A program made the position numbers and the translations under genes. Below, piece by piece: positions 1 through 10,300 of a DNA stretch of 64,000 nt. The notes beneath the pieces are model-generated. The model saw only the letters and a list, made by a program, of their open reading frames with translations, did no database searches and was not told the origin of the DNA. Source of the stretch: a virus; IMG/VR virus record IMGVR_UViG_3300042317_000390, positions 104,654 to 168,653 of that record. One strand, given 5' to 3'. Each line of letters begins with the position of its first letter. The first letter of the stretch is position 1.

Positions 1-140
1 TTGTATCATTGGCGCCAATTCCTGTTGGTGGTTCTTTGGAAATTAATAAAATTGCCCTTCAAACCGGTCACTCAATATATGTTGTTTCAAACACTGCGAG
101 TAGTGTTGATGCAGTGATGAGTGTGATGGAGCTCACATGA
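1..140 (+). CDS. C-terminal end of a virion structural protein (partial)
   Basis: An open frame enters from the left edge (codons in phase from base 3) and stops with TGA at 138-140. About 45 residues are visible, including PIPVGGSLEINKIALQT and a short C-terminal helix. Its stop overlaps the ATG of the next fibre gene (ATGA), which implies translational coupling. The residue style resembles the C-terminus of tail or fibre-attachment proteins of T4-like phages, but too little is visible to name it. Confidence 0.6.
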   Translation, partial: VSLAPIPVGGSLEINKIALQTGHSIYVVSNTASSVDAVMSVMELT

Positions 141-1366
141 GCGGATATATCGGTCCAAAAACAGCAGACGTTCCAGTAGGAACAATTAGCACTAAAGGAA
201 CTATTAGCGGTAACAACATTGTTATTGGTGGTGCTACTGTTAACTCCACTGTGTTTACGGGTACTGCTAATAATTCAACTTACGCTTTTGGTAAAACAGA
301 AGGTAATTTAAACGTAAACTCTGCTGTTTACGCTAATGGATCATATACTAATACGTTCACGGTTGGTAATTCAAATTATTTTGTTGCTAATGGTAATGTT
401 GGACTTAGTACAGCTACCCCTAATTTTAAATTAGACTTAAGAAATGGCAGAGCACAGTTTGCTTGTGCTAACGAAGCATTCTCTATAGGTTTAAGATATA
501 ACGAAAACACTAATGGTGTTTGGTTAGGTTCTCCATCGGCCAACGCATTTCAAATTTCTAATGCTGGTGGTGGTGCTTTATTTAATATTACTGGTAATGG
601 TAATGTTCTTATTCCTGCAGGTAATTTAGGAGTTGGAGTTTCTTCGCCAAATCATAGTATTGCTACTACTGTTTCGATGGCTATTACTGCTTCTGGTGGT
701 GCTCAATATTTGCTCATGGGTAATCAAGATTCTGGTGGAGTTAATAAACCAGGTATAATAAGAAGTTTTAATGGTGGGCAGTTTGAAATCGGTTTTGGTG
801 ATTCTTGGACAAATTCTACTGGTGGTAATTTTACTAATGTATTTGCTGTATATAGTCCCGCCGGAACAGTATGTTTAAAAGGTGGAAATACTTCTGCTGG
901 TGGTACTGGTATTACTTTTCCTACTACACAATCTGCAAGTTCTGACGCCAATACTCTTGATGATTATGAAGAAGGTTCATGGACACCAGTATTTACTGCC
1001 GACACACCACCAACCGGTGTTACATACAGTTCTAGAATTGGTACATATACTAAGATAGGCGATCTAGTCTATGTCAGATGTACCATTCTACTTTCAAGTA
1101 AAGGTACAGGTGGTTCAGGAACAGTCTTTATAACCGGATTACCATTCTCCGCTGCTGGTTTAGCCAACGGATATGCCTATCAAACTTTAGGTGGTTATTG
1201 TTATCCATCTTCGGGTGACACATTTACAGCCATGTATGGATGTGTTTATGATAGTGGCTCAGCTATTATAACGTCATCGGCACCAGGCGCACTTTCTACA
1301 ATAGCTTGGTCATCTTATGGCAACATTTCAAAAATTAGTTTTTCAGGCACTTATAAGATAAGTTAA
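137..1366 (+). CDS. Tail fibre-like protein with shared DYEEG C-terminal domain
   Basis: A 409-residue Gly/Asn/Thr/Ser-rich beta-structured protein of the kind used as distal fibres by T4-like phages. It starts MSGYIGPKT and carries the recurrent fibre motif VVANGNVG(I/L)S-TATP near residues 80-95. Near residue 275 comes SSDANTLDDYEEGSWTP, which opens a C-terminal domain of about 135 residues also found in the fibre at 1689-3110. That repeated C-terminal unit is a likely receptor-binding or trimerisation head. The start overlaps the preceding stop. No enzymatic motif is visible. Role as host-recognition fibre is inferred from composition and neighbours. Confidence 0.75.
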   Translation: MSGYIGPKTADVPVGTISTKGTISGNNIVIGGATVNSTVFTGTANNSTYAFGKTEGNLNVNSAVYANGSYTNTFTVGNSNYFVANGNVGLSTATPNFKLDLRNGRAQFACANEAFSIGLRYNENTNGVWLGSPSANAFQISNAGGGALFNITGNGNVLIPAGNLGVGVSSPNHSIATTVSMAITASGGAQYLLMGNQDSGGVNKPGIIRSFNGGQFEIGFGDSWTNSTGGNFTNVFAVYSPAGTVCLKGGNTSAGGTGITFPTTQSASSDANTLDDYEEGSWTPVFTADTPPTGVTYSSRIGTYTKIGDLVYVRCTILLSSKGTGGSGTVFITGLPFSAAGLANGYAYQTLGGYCYPSSGDTFTAMYGCVYDSGSAIITSSAPGALSTIAWSSYGNISKISFSGTYKIS

Positions 1367-1418
1367 CCCTAATTAACTACGCCGGATTAGCGTAGTCGGA
1401 CACAGAAAGGTAAATAAA

Positions 1419-1685
1419 ATGGCACTAACAGAAACTAAAGTAATCGATCAAATCACAGTCACAGAGAACGGCACCCTTCTTGTAAGAGAAGCAACAAGAG
1501 TCCTTCGTGACGGCGAACAAATCGCACAGACCTATCACCGTTGGTCTTTTGCTCCCGGTTCAGACATTTCAGAGATGCCTCAGAATGTTCAGGATATTGC
1601 TGATGTAACATGGACTCCAGAAGTCATTGCTGCTTATGAAGCACAGATAGCAGCCAGCGTTGCAACCCCACCAGTAGCAGAGTAA
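1419..1685 (+). CDS. Small fibre-cluster accessory protein
   Basis: An 88-residue acidic protein lying between two fibre genes, preceded by the ribosome site AGAAAGG. It has an N-terminal beta-rich part and ends in a region with WTPEVIAAYEA. Small proteins with similar opening (conflict-free LTETKVIDQITVTENG) accompany fibre genes in many phages and may be fibre assembly or virion accessory factors. The function is not established here. It ends 4 bases before the next fibre start, so the two are probably co-translated. Confidence 0.65.
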   Translation: MALTETKVIDQITVTENGTLLVREATRVLRDGEQIAQTYHRWSFAPGSDISEMPQNVQDIADVTWTPEVIAAYEAQIAASVATPPVAE

Positions 1686-1688
1686 TCG

Positions 1689-3110
1689 ATGCCAATATCA
1701 AAGTCATTAACAACAGCACTAATTGATGGTACTGGAGCTATAACTCCAGCCAACGTCACTGTGTCAACCAATACTATGACTGTTGGCACAGCAATGTATG
1801 TTGTTGCTAATGGCAATGTTGGTATTGGAACTAATGCCCCTGTTGGTTATCCAAATTATACGACATTAGAAGTAAGAAATACTGGTGGTGGATTGTTACG
1901 ACTAGGTAATAGCGCCACCAGCGCTGGTTATATTTACAATGACGGTAATAATATGGGTATGTATAATCTAACATCTACTGGTTTGTTAGATTTTGGCGCC
2001 AATGGTCAATTACAAATGAGAATAACTCCCAGCGGCAACGTTGGTATTGGTCTTACTAATCCATCATACAAACTTGATGTCACAGGAACATTTAGAGCAA
2101 CAGGCTATACCCATGCCGGTGGTCTTGTTGCAGGTGCAAATCTTGTAGCTAACGACTTAACATCAACAGCAGCACTTCGAATTGGTAATAGTGGCGGCGA
2201 CAGTCTTTTTATCGGGCAGTTTGCAAACTCTCATATATGGATGCAGGGAGCTTATTTTAATTCTACTCTTGCTACATATGCTCTGATATTACAACCATTA
2301 GGTAATGGTGTTACTATTGGTTCTAATAATGTACCCCAGAATTCCAGACTTATGGTTATGGGTATTGGTCAAACTTCTAATAATATTTCTGATTCTGGAT
2401 ATCATGATGCTTCTATAATGATAGCTGCCAAAGATGGTTATTATGGCGGCGGCGGGGCTTTGTATTTTTCTACCAAAAATGATAATGGAACATATCTGCC
2501 TGTTTGGGCTATGAAGTTGTTTTATACAAACGGCATTGCCAATGGTGTTGGTGATTTGGTATTTTCAGGCAGAGCAAGTGGCTTGGCCACAGGCACCACA
2601 GAACGTATGAGATTGAATTCTGACGGTGTATTAGGTTTGACTGGTGGTAGAATACAGTTTCCTGCCACACAAGTTGCAAGCACTGACGCCAACACCCTTG
2701 ATGATTATGAGGAAGGAACTTGGACACCAACACTAGAATGTTCAACAACAAACCCAACTTTAACTTATAGCTTACAGGCAGGAAGATATACAAAAATTGG
2801 TAATGTGGTATTTCTCAATTTTGATTTAAGATGGTCTTCTTTAACAAATATTGGTTCTGGTAACCTATGGATAGGAGGATTACCATTTGGTTCACAATCT
2901 CAATACGAAGCTGGTGTAGTAAGCGAAAAGTTTGGAGTTTCAAATCCTGCTGGTAGTTATGGAGTTAATGTGGAAACATTCGCGGGAACATCCAGATTAT
3001 ATTTAACAGGTAATAGAACAGACAATGGTGGTTCTCCTGCATTTGGCGCAGGAACATTAGCAACAGGCCAATCAGGTTATCTAATAGGCGCTATAACATA
3101 TAAAATTTAA
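1689..3110 (+). CDS. Tail fibre-like protein with shared DYEEG C-terminal domain
   Basis: A 473-residue fibre protein with the repeated block YVVANGNVGIGTNAP near residue 40 and a second GNVGIGLTNPSYKLDV near residue 115. The last third begins SSTDANTLDDYEEGTWTP (with T in place of S) and matches the end domain of the fibre at 137-1366. The two genes are thus partial paralogues with different middles. The middle contains segments typical of decorated fibre shafts (GGGALYFSTKNDNGTY, ERMRLNSDG). It probably forms part of the adhesion apparatus; no catalytic motif is visible. Confidence 0.75.
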   Translation: MPISKSLTTALIDGTGAITPANVTVSTNTMTVGTAMYVVANGNVGIGTNAPVGYPNYTTLEVRNTGGGLLRLGNSATSAGYIYNDGNNMGMYNLTSTGLLDFGANGQLQMRITPSGNVGIGLTNPSYKLDVTGTFRATGYTHAGGLVAGANLVANDLTSTAALRIGNSGGDSLFIGQFANSHIWMQGAYFNSTLATYALILQPLGNGVTIGSNNVPQNSRLMVMGIGQTSNNISDSGYHDASIMIAAKDGYYGGGGALYFSTKNDNGTYLPVWAMKLFYTNGIANGVGDLVFSGRASGLATGTTERMRLNSDGVLGLTGGRIQFPATQVASTDANTLDDYEEGTWTPTLECSTTNPTLTYSLQAGRYTKIGNVVFLNFDLRWSSLTNIGSGNLWIGGLPFGSQSQYEAGVVSEKFGVSNPAGSYGVNVETFAGTSRLYLTGNRTDNGGSPAFGAGTLATGQSGYLIGAITYKI

Positions 3111-3120
3111 GGAACAATAA

Positions 3121-5418
3121 ATGGCAGGATATATCGGTCAGACTCCGGGTCAAGGTCAGATTCAATACTTTACGTTCACATCAACGAATGGTCAGACCAC
3201 ATTTACTGGCGTTGACGATAACAAATATGTATTAAACTATTCTGTTGGCTTCTGCGATGTGTTCCTCAACGGTCGCCGTCTAACTCCAACATCTGACTAT
3301 ACTGCCATCGATGGTTCAACTATCGTTCTACAATCAGCAGCATCCCTTAATGACGTTCTATTTGTTGCTTCTGCTTCTACTTTTGATACAGCAGACTGGG
3401 TTACTAATGCTGTAAACTATGTTTATACTGCATCATCAGGCCAAACAACCTTTACTGGTGTTGATGATAATTCTAATACTCTTTCTTATGTTAATGGAAC
3501 TATTCTGGTATCTGTTAATGGTATCAACATTCCACAATCAGACTATACAGCAACTAACGGAACGTCAGTTGTATTGGATATTGGTGTTAATGCTGGTGAT
3601 ATTGTTCAGATTTTCTCTTTAAGAACTATGGCTGTTGTGAACTTCTTACCGCTAACTGGTGGGACAATTTCAGGTAATGTTACTGTTGGTAATAGCACTG
3701 TTAACACTCAGATTTCTGCTGGTAATATCGCTCTGAATGGTTCGTCATTAATTATTGGAAATTCCACTGTTAATGTTGTTGTTACAGAAACTAGCTTGAA
3801 GATTTCTAATAGTTCTTCTAATGTTACTTTTGGTTCTGGGCCAGCAACTATCAATGCTATTGCTTCTAATACGTTTACTATTGGAACAGCCGCCTATGTT
3901 GTTGCTAACGGTAATGTTGGTATTGGTACAGCAACACCAGACTATAAGCTAACCGTTCCCGGTGTAATCGCAACAAACAGTTCTTTAAGAGTTTTTGGTG
4001 GGTCCAACCCATTCGTATCACTGGCAGATAACAGCGGTATTGGTACAGCTTATCTACAGGTTGCTTCAAGTATCTTGAATCTATATTATGTTAATTCTGT
4101 TTCTGTTTCTGCTGGTGGTTCTACTAGGGCCATCTTTGCTGCTAATGGTAATTTTGGAATTGGTAACACAAATCCAGTCACAAAGTTACACATTACTAGC
4201 AACGATCAAGGCGGCGATCTGATAAGACTCACATCAAGTAACAATAATGGAACTTCTATGAGTTTCATAAGTTCTTCTACAAACGGAAGAACCTATAGAA
4301 TTGGATCTAATTATTCTTCCGGTGCTGGTGAGTTTTCTATATACGATTCTACTGCTTCATCTACAAGACTTTTGATATCAAATACAGGTCTTATACAGAC
4401 TTATGCTAATAATATAATTCGTACTGGATTAACAACTGGTGCTTTACAAGTATTAGGCACAACTTACGATCAAAGATTAGCGAGTTATGATATTGCTATT
4501 TTTCAAAATGATGATGCTGCTGCTATTAGAATTGTTGAAGCTAATTCTTCTGCTTCTATATCAGAATTAAGTTTGTGTTCTGGTGATGGGCCATCTTCTA
4601 ATGTTTCAGTCATAGGATCAACTGGATCAATAGCTTTTGCCACTGCTAGATCAGCAGGAACTCCTGGTTACGTGCTAACAAATGAGCGTATGCGTATTGA
4701 AACAACAGGAAATATTGGTATTGGTACCAACGCTCCAACTGCTTCTAGAAGAGTCCATATTGTTGATGGTTCTCTTAGAGTAAAGATGGAAGCAACTACT
4801 AACAATGGTTATTGTTCTTTAGACATGACCAGTAAAGATGGTTCTGGCGTTTCTACAAATATATATGCTGGTATGGGTATATCTAGCGCCTCTTCTTGGG
4901 AAATTTTTGATCAAACAAATAATCATTTAGCCCACAGATATATGACTGGAGCATCTGGTTTTCATGACTTCAGAACTCAAGGTCTACAAAGATTATTAAT
5001 AGACGCTAACGGTCAGGTAAGAAAACCATACCAACATGCATGGTTTTATTCTGGCGGTACTACCCTTGCAACAACAACATGGGTGGTTTCCAAACCATCA
5101 TCAGCAGTTATTTCTAATGCTAATTATAATACTTCTACTGGATTGTTCACTGCCCCTGTTGCTGGAAAATATATGATAGGATGTTATGGATTATTTTATC
5201 CTCATACAGGAGTATTTACATCTTCTATTTGGAAAAATGGTGCATCTTATGGTCAACAAGTCCAATCTGGTTATGATTCTTCTCAACACACATTAGTTAA
5301 TATTACAGTAATAGTAGATATGGCAGTAAATGACACTATCGGTTTTGCTTTTTATAGAACCGATAGCGCTAACCTCTATGGTGGTCAGTGGAACCAGTGG
5401 GGTTATTTCTTAGGATAA
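3121..5418 (+). CDS. Tail fibre-like protein, tandem N-terminal domains and C1q-like tip
   Basis: A 765-residue protein. The N-terminus (MAGYIGQTPGQGQIQ) is followed by two tandem copies of a domain of about 75-80 residues, each containing (S/N)GQTTFTGVDDN and ending in a hydrophobic strand, at roughly residues 20-85 and 98-168. The shaft has GNVGIGTATPDYKL and ERMRIETTGNIGIGT repeats. The last 130 residues, with STGLFTAPVAGKYMIGCYGL, look like a C1q/TNF-like jelly-roll, a common receptor-binding tip. The tandem N-terminal units suggest attachment to a baseplate or to another fibre. Ribosome site AAGGAA lies just upstream. Confidence 0.75.
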   Translation: MAGYIGQTPGQGQIQYFTFTSTNGQTTFTGVDDNKYVLNYSVGFCDVFLNGRRLTPTSDYTAIDGSTIVLQSAASLNDVLFVASASTFDTADWVTNAVNYVYTASSGQTTFTGVDDNSNTLSYVNGTILVSVNGINIPQSDYTATNGTSVVLDIGVNAGDIVQIFSLRTMAVVNFLPLTGGTISGNVTVGNSTVNTQISAGNIALNGSSLIIGNSTVNVVVTETSLKISNSSSNVTFGSGPATINAIASNTFTIGTAAYVVANGNVGIGTATPDYKLTVPGVIATNSSLRVFGGSNPFVSLADNSGIGTAYLQVASSILNLYYVNSVSVSAGGSTRAIFAANGNFGIGNTNPVTKLHITSNDQGGDLIRLTSSNNNGTSMSFISSSTNGRTYRIGSNYSSGAGEFSIYDSTASSTRLLISNTGLIQTYANNIIRTGLTTGALQVLGTTYDQRLASYDIAIFQNDDAAAIRIVEANSSASISELSLCSGDGPSSNVSVIGSTGSIAFATARSAGTPGYVLTNERMRIETTGNIGIGTNAPTASRRVHIVDGSLRVKMEATTNNGYCSLDMTSKDGSGVSTNIYAGMGISSASSWEIFDQTNNHLAHRYMTGASGFHDFRTQGLQRLLIDANGQVRKPYQHAWFYSGGTTLATTTWVVSKPSSAVISNANYNTSTGLFTAPVAGKYMIGCYGLFYPHTGVFTSSIWKNGASYGQQVQSGYDSSQHTLVNITVIVDMAVNDTIGFAFYRTDSANLYGGQWNQWGYFLG

Positions 5419-5443
5419 TAAATAATATCAAAAAGGCAGTTAA

Positions 5444-7066
5444 ATGACAAGTAAATTACTAAGTCAAGCAATAGGTCTAAGCGGAACCACAGGAAATAGT
5501 ACTAACATTACTCTTTCCTCGAACGGTTCATTGCAACTTGCTGCCAATGGTGGAACTGATATTTTCATTTCAGCCAACGATAATATTGGTTTTGGTAATA
5601 CTGCTCCTGTCCATAAAGTTTCTATAAATGGCACTACATTTATCAGCAATAATGCTATAATCAATGCCAATTTATATTTCGGTACAACTACATCAAATAC
5701 ATCCAGATTGTTTCTGTCTACTCCTTCTGGAGACGGAACAGTAACGCTTTCTGGCGACGGGACTAATTTTGGTGTTTATAGAGCTGTTGGTGGTAGCTAT
5801 TTTCAGCTTGGTACTACGACTGCAGTTCCTTTATATATTATTTCAAACAATTCAAACAGAGTGATGATAGCAGCGAATGGTAATATTGGTATTGGAAATA
5901 GTAATCCAGCATATCCACTATATGTAGCTGCAGCAGCCGACGGAGCTATTGTTGGGTTTGAATCAACTTCTTCAAACGGTTTCTATTCTACATATTTCAA
6001 TGGATCTTCGATAACAGGCTATATTGGGACTGCTAATCGTGTTGCTTCCGGTAGTAATACAGATTTTGGTATTGGCACTCCAGGCGCTGCTGGCGTATTT
6101 TTATCAACAAACAATTCAGTTAAATTTTATGTTTCTGCAAACGGCAACGTTGGTATAGGGACCACGCCTAGTTCTAAACTGCACGTATATGGAGATGCTA
6201 ATTCTTCTGTAATAAAAATAACCGACGCTACTTTAGGATCCACTTATGGGTCTTATGTCAAAGGTTATGGCGTTGGTGGTGTTGGGGGTTTTACTGAAAT
6301 TGGAGTTGTTGATTCTGATAATTATTCAAAAGGAATAACAATATCGCAACAAGCTAATTATGTAGCTTTCAACACTGGTTATGCTGGTTCTAATTCAAAC
6401 GTAGAACGTATGAGAATTGCCGCTAATGGCAACATCGGTATTGGGACTGCATCCCCAACTCAAAAACTGCATGTCGTAGGTCTTATCAATTCTAGTGATG
6501 GTAGTTCAGATAGATCATATATTGGATGGAAAGCTGGTTCAACATACGGATATAGCGGTCTTCATCTAATTAATATAGATAATTCATCTCTTGTTCTGGG
6601 AACTAACAATACTGCCAGAACAATTATTGATGTGAACGGTAATGTTATTAGTCCGAATCAACCTTATTGTAGAGCAGTTTCCAGCGCTGGTAATGTCACT
6701 GTAGTTAATGGAAACCAAGTAATTCCATATAATAGTGCACTATCTAATATTGGCAGCCATTTTAATACTTCAACATACAGATTCACGATGCCAGTGGCAG
6801 GTAAATATCTGGTAACAGCTTCTATTCAGTTAAATGGAGGTTCGGCTCAATATTATAATTTGTATATTAGAGTAAATGGTTCAGGGCAATTTGGCACCTT
6901 CCAAACAGGTTCTGGTCTAGCATATCAACAATTCAGTACAACTGGCGTCGTCAATGGAAGCGCCACAGATTATATAGACGTCGCTCTTTTTGCAGTTTCT
7001 GGTAGTGGAACTTTAGAATGTTCAGGCGATACTAGATGCTCGCTATCAATCACTTTATTAAGTTAA
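5444..7066 (+). CDS. Tail fibre-like protein with C1q-like tip
   Basis: A 540-residue fibre with at least four GNIGIG(N/T) shaft repeats (for example AANGNIGIGNSNPAYPL and AANGNIGIGTASPTQKL). Its C-terminus from about residue 430 contains TYRFTMPVAGKYLVTASIQ and a run of beta strands, matching the C1q-like fold proposed for the preceding fibre. The N-terminus (MTSKLLSQAIGLSGTTG) differs from its neighbours. Likely a distal adhesion protein of the virion. Confidence 0.73.
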   Translation: MTSKLLSQAIGLSGTTGNSTNITLSSNGSLQLAANGGTDIFISANDNIGFGNTAPVHKVSINGTTFISNNAIINANLYFGTTTSNTSRLFLSTPSGDGTVTLSGDGTNFGVYRAVGGSYFQLGTTTAVPLYIISNNSNRVMIAANGNIGIGNSNPAYPLYVAAAADGAIVGFESTSSNGFYSTYFNGSSITGYIGTANRVASGSNTDFGIGTPGAAGVFLSTNNSVKFYVSANGNVGIGTTPSSKLHVYGDANSSVIKITDATLGSTYGSYVKGYGVGGVGGFTEIGVVDSDNYSKGITISQQANYVAFNTGYAGSNSNVERMRIAANGNIGIGTASPTQKLHVVGLINSSDGSSDRSYIGWKAGSTYGYSGLHLINIDNSSLVLGTNNTARTIIDVNGNVISPNQPYCRAVSSAGNVTVVNGNQVIPYNSALSNIGSHFNTSTYRFTMPVAGKYLVTASIQLNGGSAQYYNLYIRVNGSGQFGTFQTGSGLAYQQFSTTGVVNGSATDYIDVALFAVSGSGTLECSGDTRCSLSITLLS

Positions 7067-7089
7067 TTATGTCAATCAAGGAGTAAACA

Positions 7090-7371
7090 ATGGCAAATTA
7101 TACAATTACTTACACAGCAACTGAAGATCTAGCTATGCAGTATGCCGCAGCTTCTGTTGATGATTGGATTCAGAACGCAGCACACGAAAGAGCAAGAATT
7201 GCTATTGATGAAATCGTAGCAGTTGCTGTTCAAAAGTTTCTAGAAGCTGGTCAATCAATTCCCGGTTCTAAGGATGAAATCGTAGCAGCAGCTTTTGATA
7301 ATGGTTGGGTAAAAACAGCCGCTCAGAGAAATGAAGAGGCACTAGCCACTATTCCAGTAGCAAATACCTAA
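7090..7371 (+). CDS. Small fibre-cluster accessory protein
   Basis: A 93-residue mostly helical protein placed between two long fibre genes with a good ribosome site (AAGGAG). It has an alternating pattern of Ala, Glu and Val, with AVAVQKFLEAGQSIPGSKDEIVAAAFDNGWV in two parts. It is probably a co-expressed chaperone or adaptor for a neighbouring fibre, judged only from position and size. No family recognised. Confidence 0.6.
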   Translation: MANYTITYTATEDLAMQYAAASVDDWIQNAAHERARIAIDEIVAVAVQKFLEAGQSIPGSKDEIVAAAFDNGWVKTAAQRNEEALATIPVANT

Positions 7372-7392
7372 ATACCAATAAAAAGGTAAAAC

Positions 7393-10300
7393 ATGTCAGT
7401 AACCAATGACTTATCCAGACTAGCTAATAACGCAAATGTTATCATTAATTCAATCACAGTAAACTCTACTGCGATCACTTCTGTTAACGTTGCGGGTATT
7501 ACTATTAACTCTTCTGGATATACTGGTGATGCTAATAATGCTGCTTATCTAGGTGGGTCTAGTTTATCGACTATTCAAGGACAAATTACCTCTAACGCAT
7601 CTTCTGCGTATAGTAATTCAGTAACATACACTGATACAAAGATAGGAACTGCGAACAGTGCTATTATAGCTAATGCTAGTGCTGCCTATAGTAATGCTAC
7701 TTCATATACAGATACTAAAATTGGTACAGCTAATAGCGCTATTGTGGCCAATGCTTCAGCGGCTTATAGTAATTCTGTTTCTTATGTTGATACCAAGATT
7801 GGTACAGCTAATTCTGCAATTACTGGAAACGCTGCTACTGCATATACTAATGCTGTCAGCTACACAGATACGAAAATAGGAACTGCTAACTCGGCAATAG
7901 TCGCTAATGCATCTGCTGCATATACTAACGCTACAGTATTCGCTTCCAATGCTACAAACGTTAATACTGGTACACTAGCAGAAGCTAGATTACCATACCG
8001 TATGAATCAGAATGTTCGTAATACAGATACGGTAGAATTTGGCGGAATGACTCTTACTGGAAATCTAGTAGTTTCTGGTAACGTCAATATTATCGGCGCT
8101 AATAACTTATCAGTGTCTGATAATATGATTTATCTTAATTCTAATAATGACGTTAGTAATCCAGATATTGGTATTGCTGGTAATTATAACGATGGTACTT
8201 ATGCTCATACTGGTATCTTTAGAGATGCAACCGATGGTATATGGAAAGTATTTGACAACTATGGTCCAGAACCAGATGCTAGTCCATACATTGATACAAG
8301 TAACACTAGTTTTCGTTTAGCTAACTTCCAAGCAAATAACTTTTATGGTGGTAATACTACTGCTAATTGGTTTGTTGCTAATACTTCTGGCGCATATACT
8401 ACGTTATTAAGCGGTAATGTATCTTCATCTTCATATGTATCTGTAGGTAATTCTACTGTTAATGTTGTAGCTAACTCATCATCTATAACGTTTAATTCTT
8501 CTGTTGCGGCTTATGCTAGTTTTTATAAACCTTCAGCTAATGGTTCTGCTTATGTTGCGGTTGTAGGTTCTAATAACGCATCTAATCCTTATTGGAATGG
8601 TTGGCAATTTGTTGCGCCGGGGGTGTTCGCAAACTCATCTGCTGGTAATGCGTTTCCTAGAACTTCTCATTTTTATTCTTTTACTAGCACCTCAAATCCA
8701 TCAGATTTGTATTATAATATTCAAGCCGGTAATGATAGTGGAATTGGTACTGGTATAAAAATTTATGCAGTTAGTACAACTAATTCAAGAACTGGTATTG
8801 ATATTTCAGCTAATGGTAATGTTGGTATTGGAACTACATCACCATCAAGCAAATTAAACATTAACAGTAGCACTAATGATGGTTTAAAAGTCACAGATGG
8901 TACAGTAACGTCTATTCTTTATAACACCTCTAGTTCTTCTGGTTCTATTGGCACCGTATCTAATCATACATTTAATATTTACTCAAACAATACAATTCGT
9001 GCATCTTTTACAAATAACGGTGATCTTCAAGTTGGAAATCAATCTGCTGCAGCTAATACTTTAAGATATTTTGATCTGCAAAATACGGATACTGGTGTAA
9101 GTGCTGGTGCTATTATGCGTTTTATTACTGCTAATAGTTCTGGTGGTGCTGCTACTACTGTTGATATGGTTAAGTATAAAAATGGTTCATTCTATATTAA
9201 CAATAATGACGGTTCTGGTTCTACAAGTTTTGGAACTGCCGGGACACAACGTTTATATATTGGGGCGAATGGTAACGTTGGTGTTTCTACAACATCGCCA
9301 GCATATGCATTAGATGTTAATGGAATAATAAATTCACAAGATCAATTCAGAGCTTACGGCGGCGGTGGTGATGTTCGTCTAAACGGTAATTATGCTGGAA
9401 ATACAGCAGTTGTTGGTACTGTAGGTTCAACCGGTTTTGGTATCATGACCAGTAACGATCCTTCTCGTTTATGGATTGCTTCTGGAGGTAATGTTGGTAT
9501 TAATACTAAATCACCACTAGGTAAATTTACAGTCAGACCATCGACCGACAATACAGCTATTACATTAAGCGATGGTGATCCATCAACAGGAGCTTGGATT
9601 CGTAATGATGGCTCTAATATGGTCATTTCAACCAATGTTGGTGAAATGTATTATGGATATAGCGGTTCGTCTAAAAATCTATATTTTATGCCTGGCGGCG
9701 GATCTTCTGGACTTACAATAGGAACAGATAGAGTTGTTTACGCACCAGTTCAATTTAGATCGCCTGTAATATATGATTACGATGATACAACTTATTATAT
9801 TGATCCTAATTCATCATCAAAAATATCAGGTCTTATAACCTTTAATACAGCTTATGGATCTTCTGTTTTACAAGATGGCCAAGGATTTGTTATTAATGGT
9901 AACTATACTAATGGTTATTATAGTCACAGATTTAGAAAATGGGACGATGGAAATGGCGTTCCATTATATGTTCAATATACAACAGGAACTATCGGAAGCT
10001 GGTCAAATATAGCAAAATTCGGACCAGGTGGAAATGGTGAAACTGCACAGTTTTCTGTATTTGGTTATGGGTATGCATCTGGTTCTTGGAGAGCGCCAGT
10101 ATTTTATGATTCTGACGATACTGGCTACTACATAGATCCAAACTCTACATCAGACCAAGCACTAAGAATTAGAGGTGGTGCTTATTTTGGTCCAAATGCG
10201 TCTTGGAATAGATATCTATGGGTAGGTACAAACGGTCGTCCGTCTGATGAAGCGTCTGTTTGTGCGACCGATGGTAATTTGCATATTGATTGCAAATCAG

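Noticed and set aside
3419-3622. Leu/Ile-rich reading frame inside a fibre gene
   Set aside because: An alternative-frame shadow of a repetitive fibre gene: no ribosome site and composition that comes from the beta-rich coding frame.
5417-5424. AATAAATA before the fibre at 5444
   Set aside because: Only 20 bases from the start codon, which would leave no room for the ribosome site after a transcript start. Unlikely to be a promoter.
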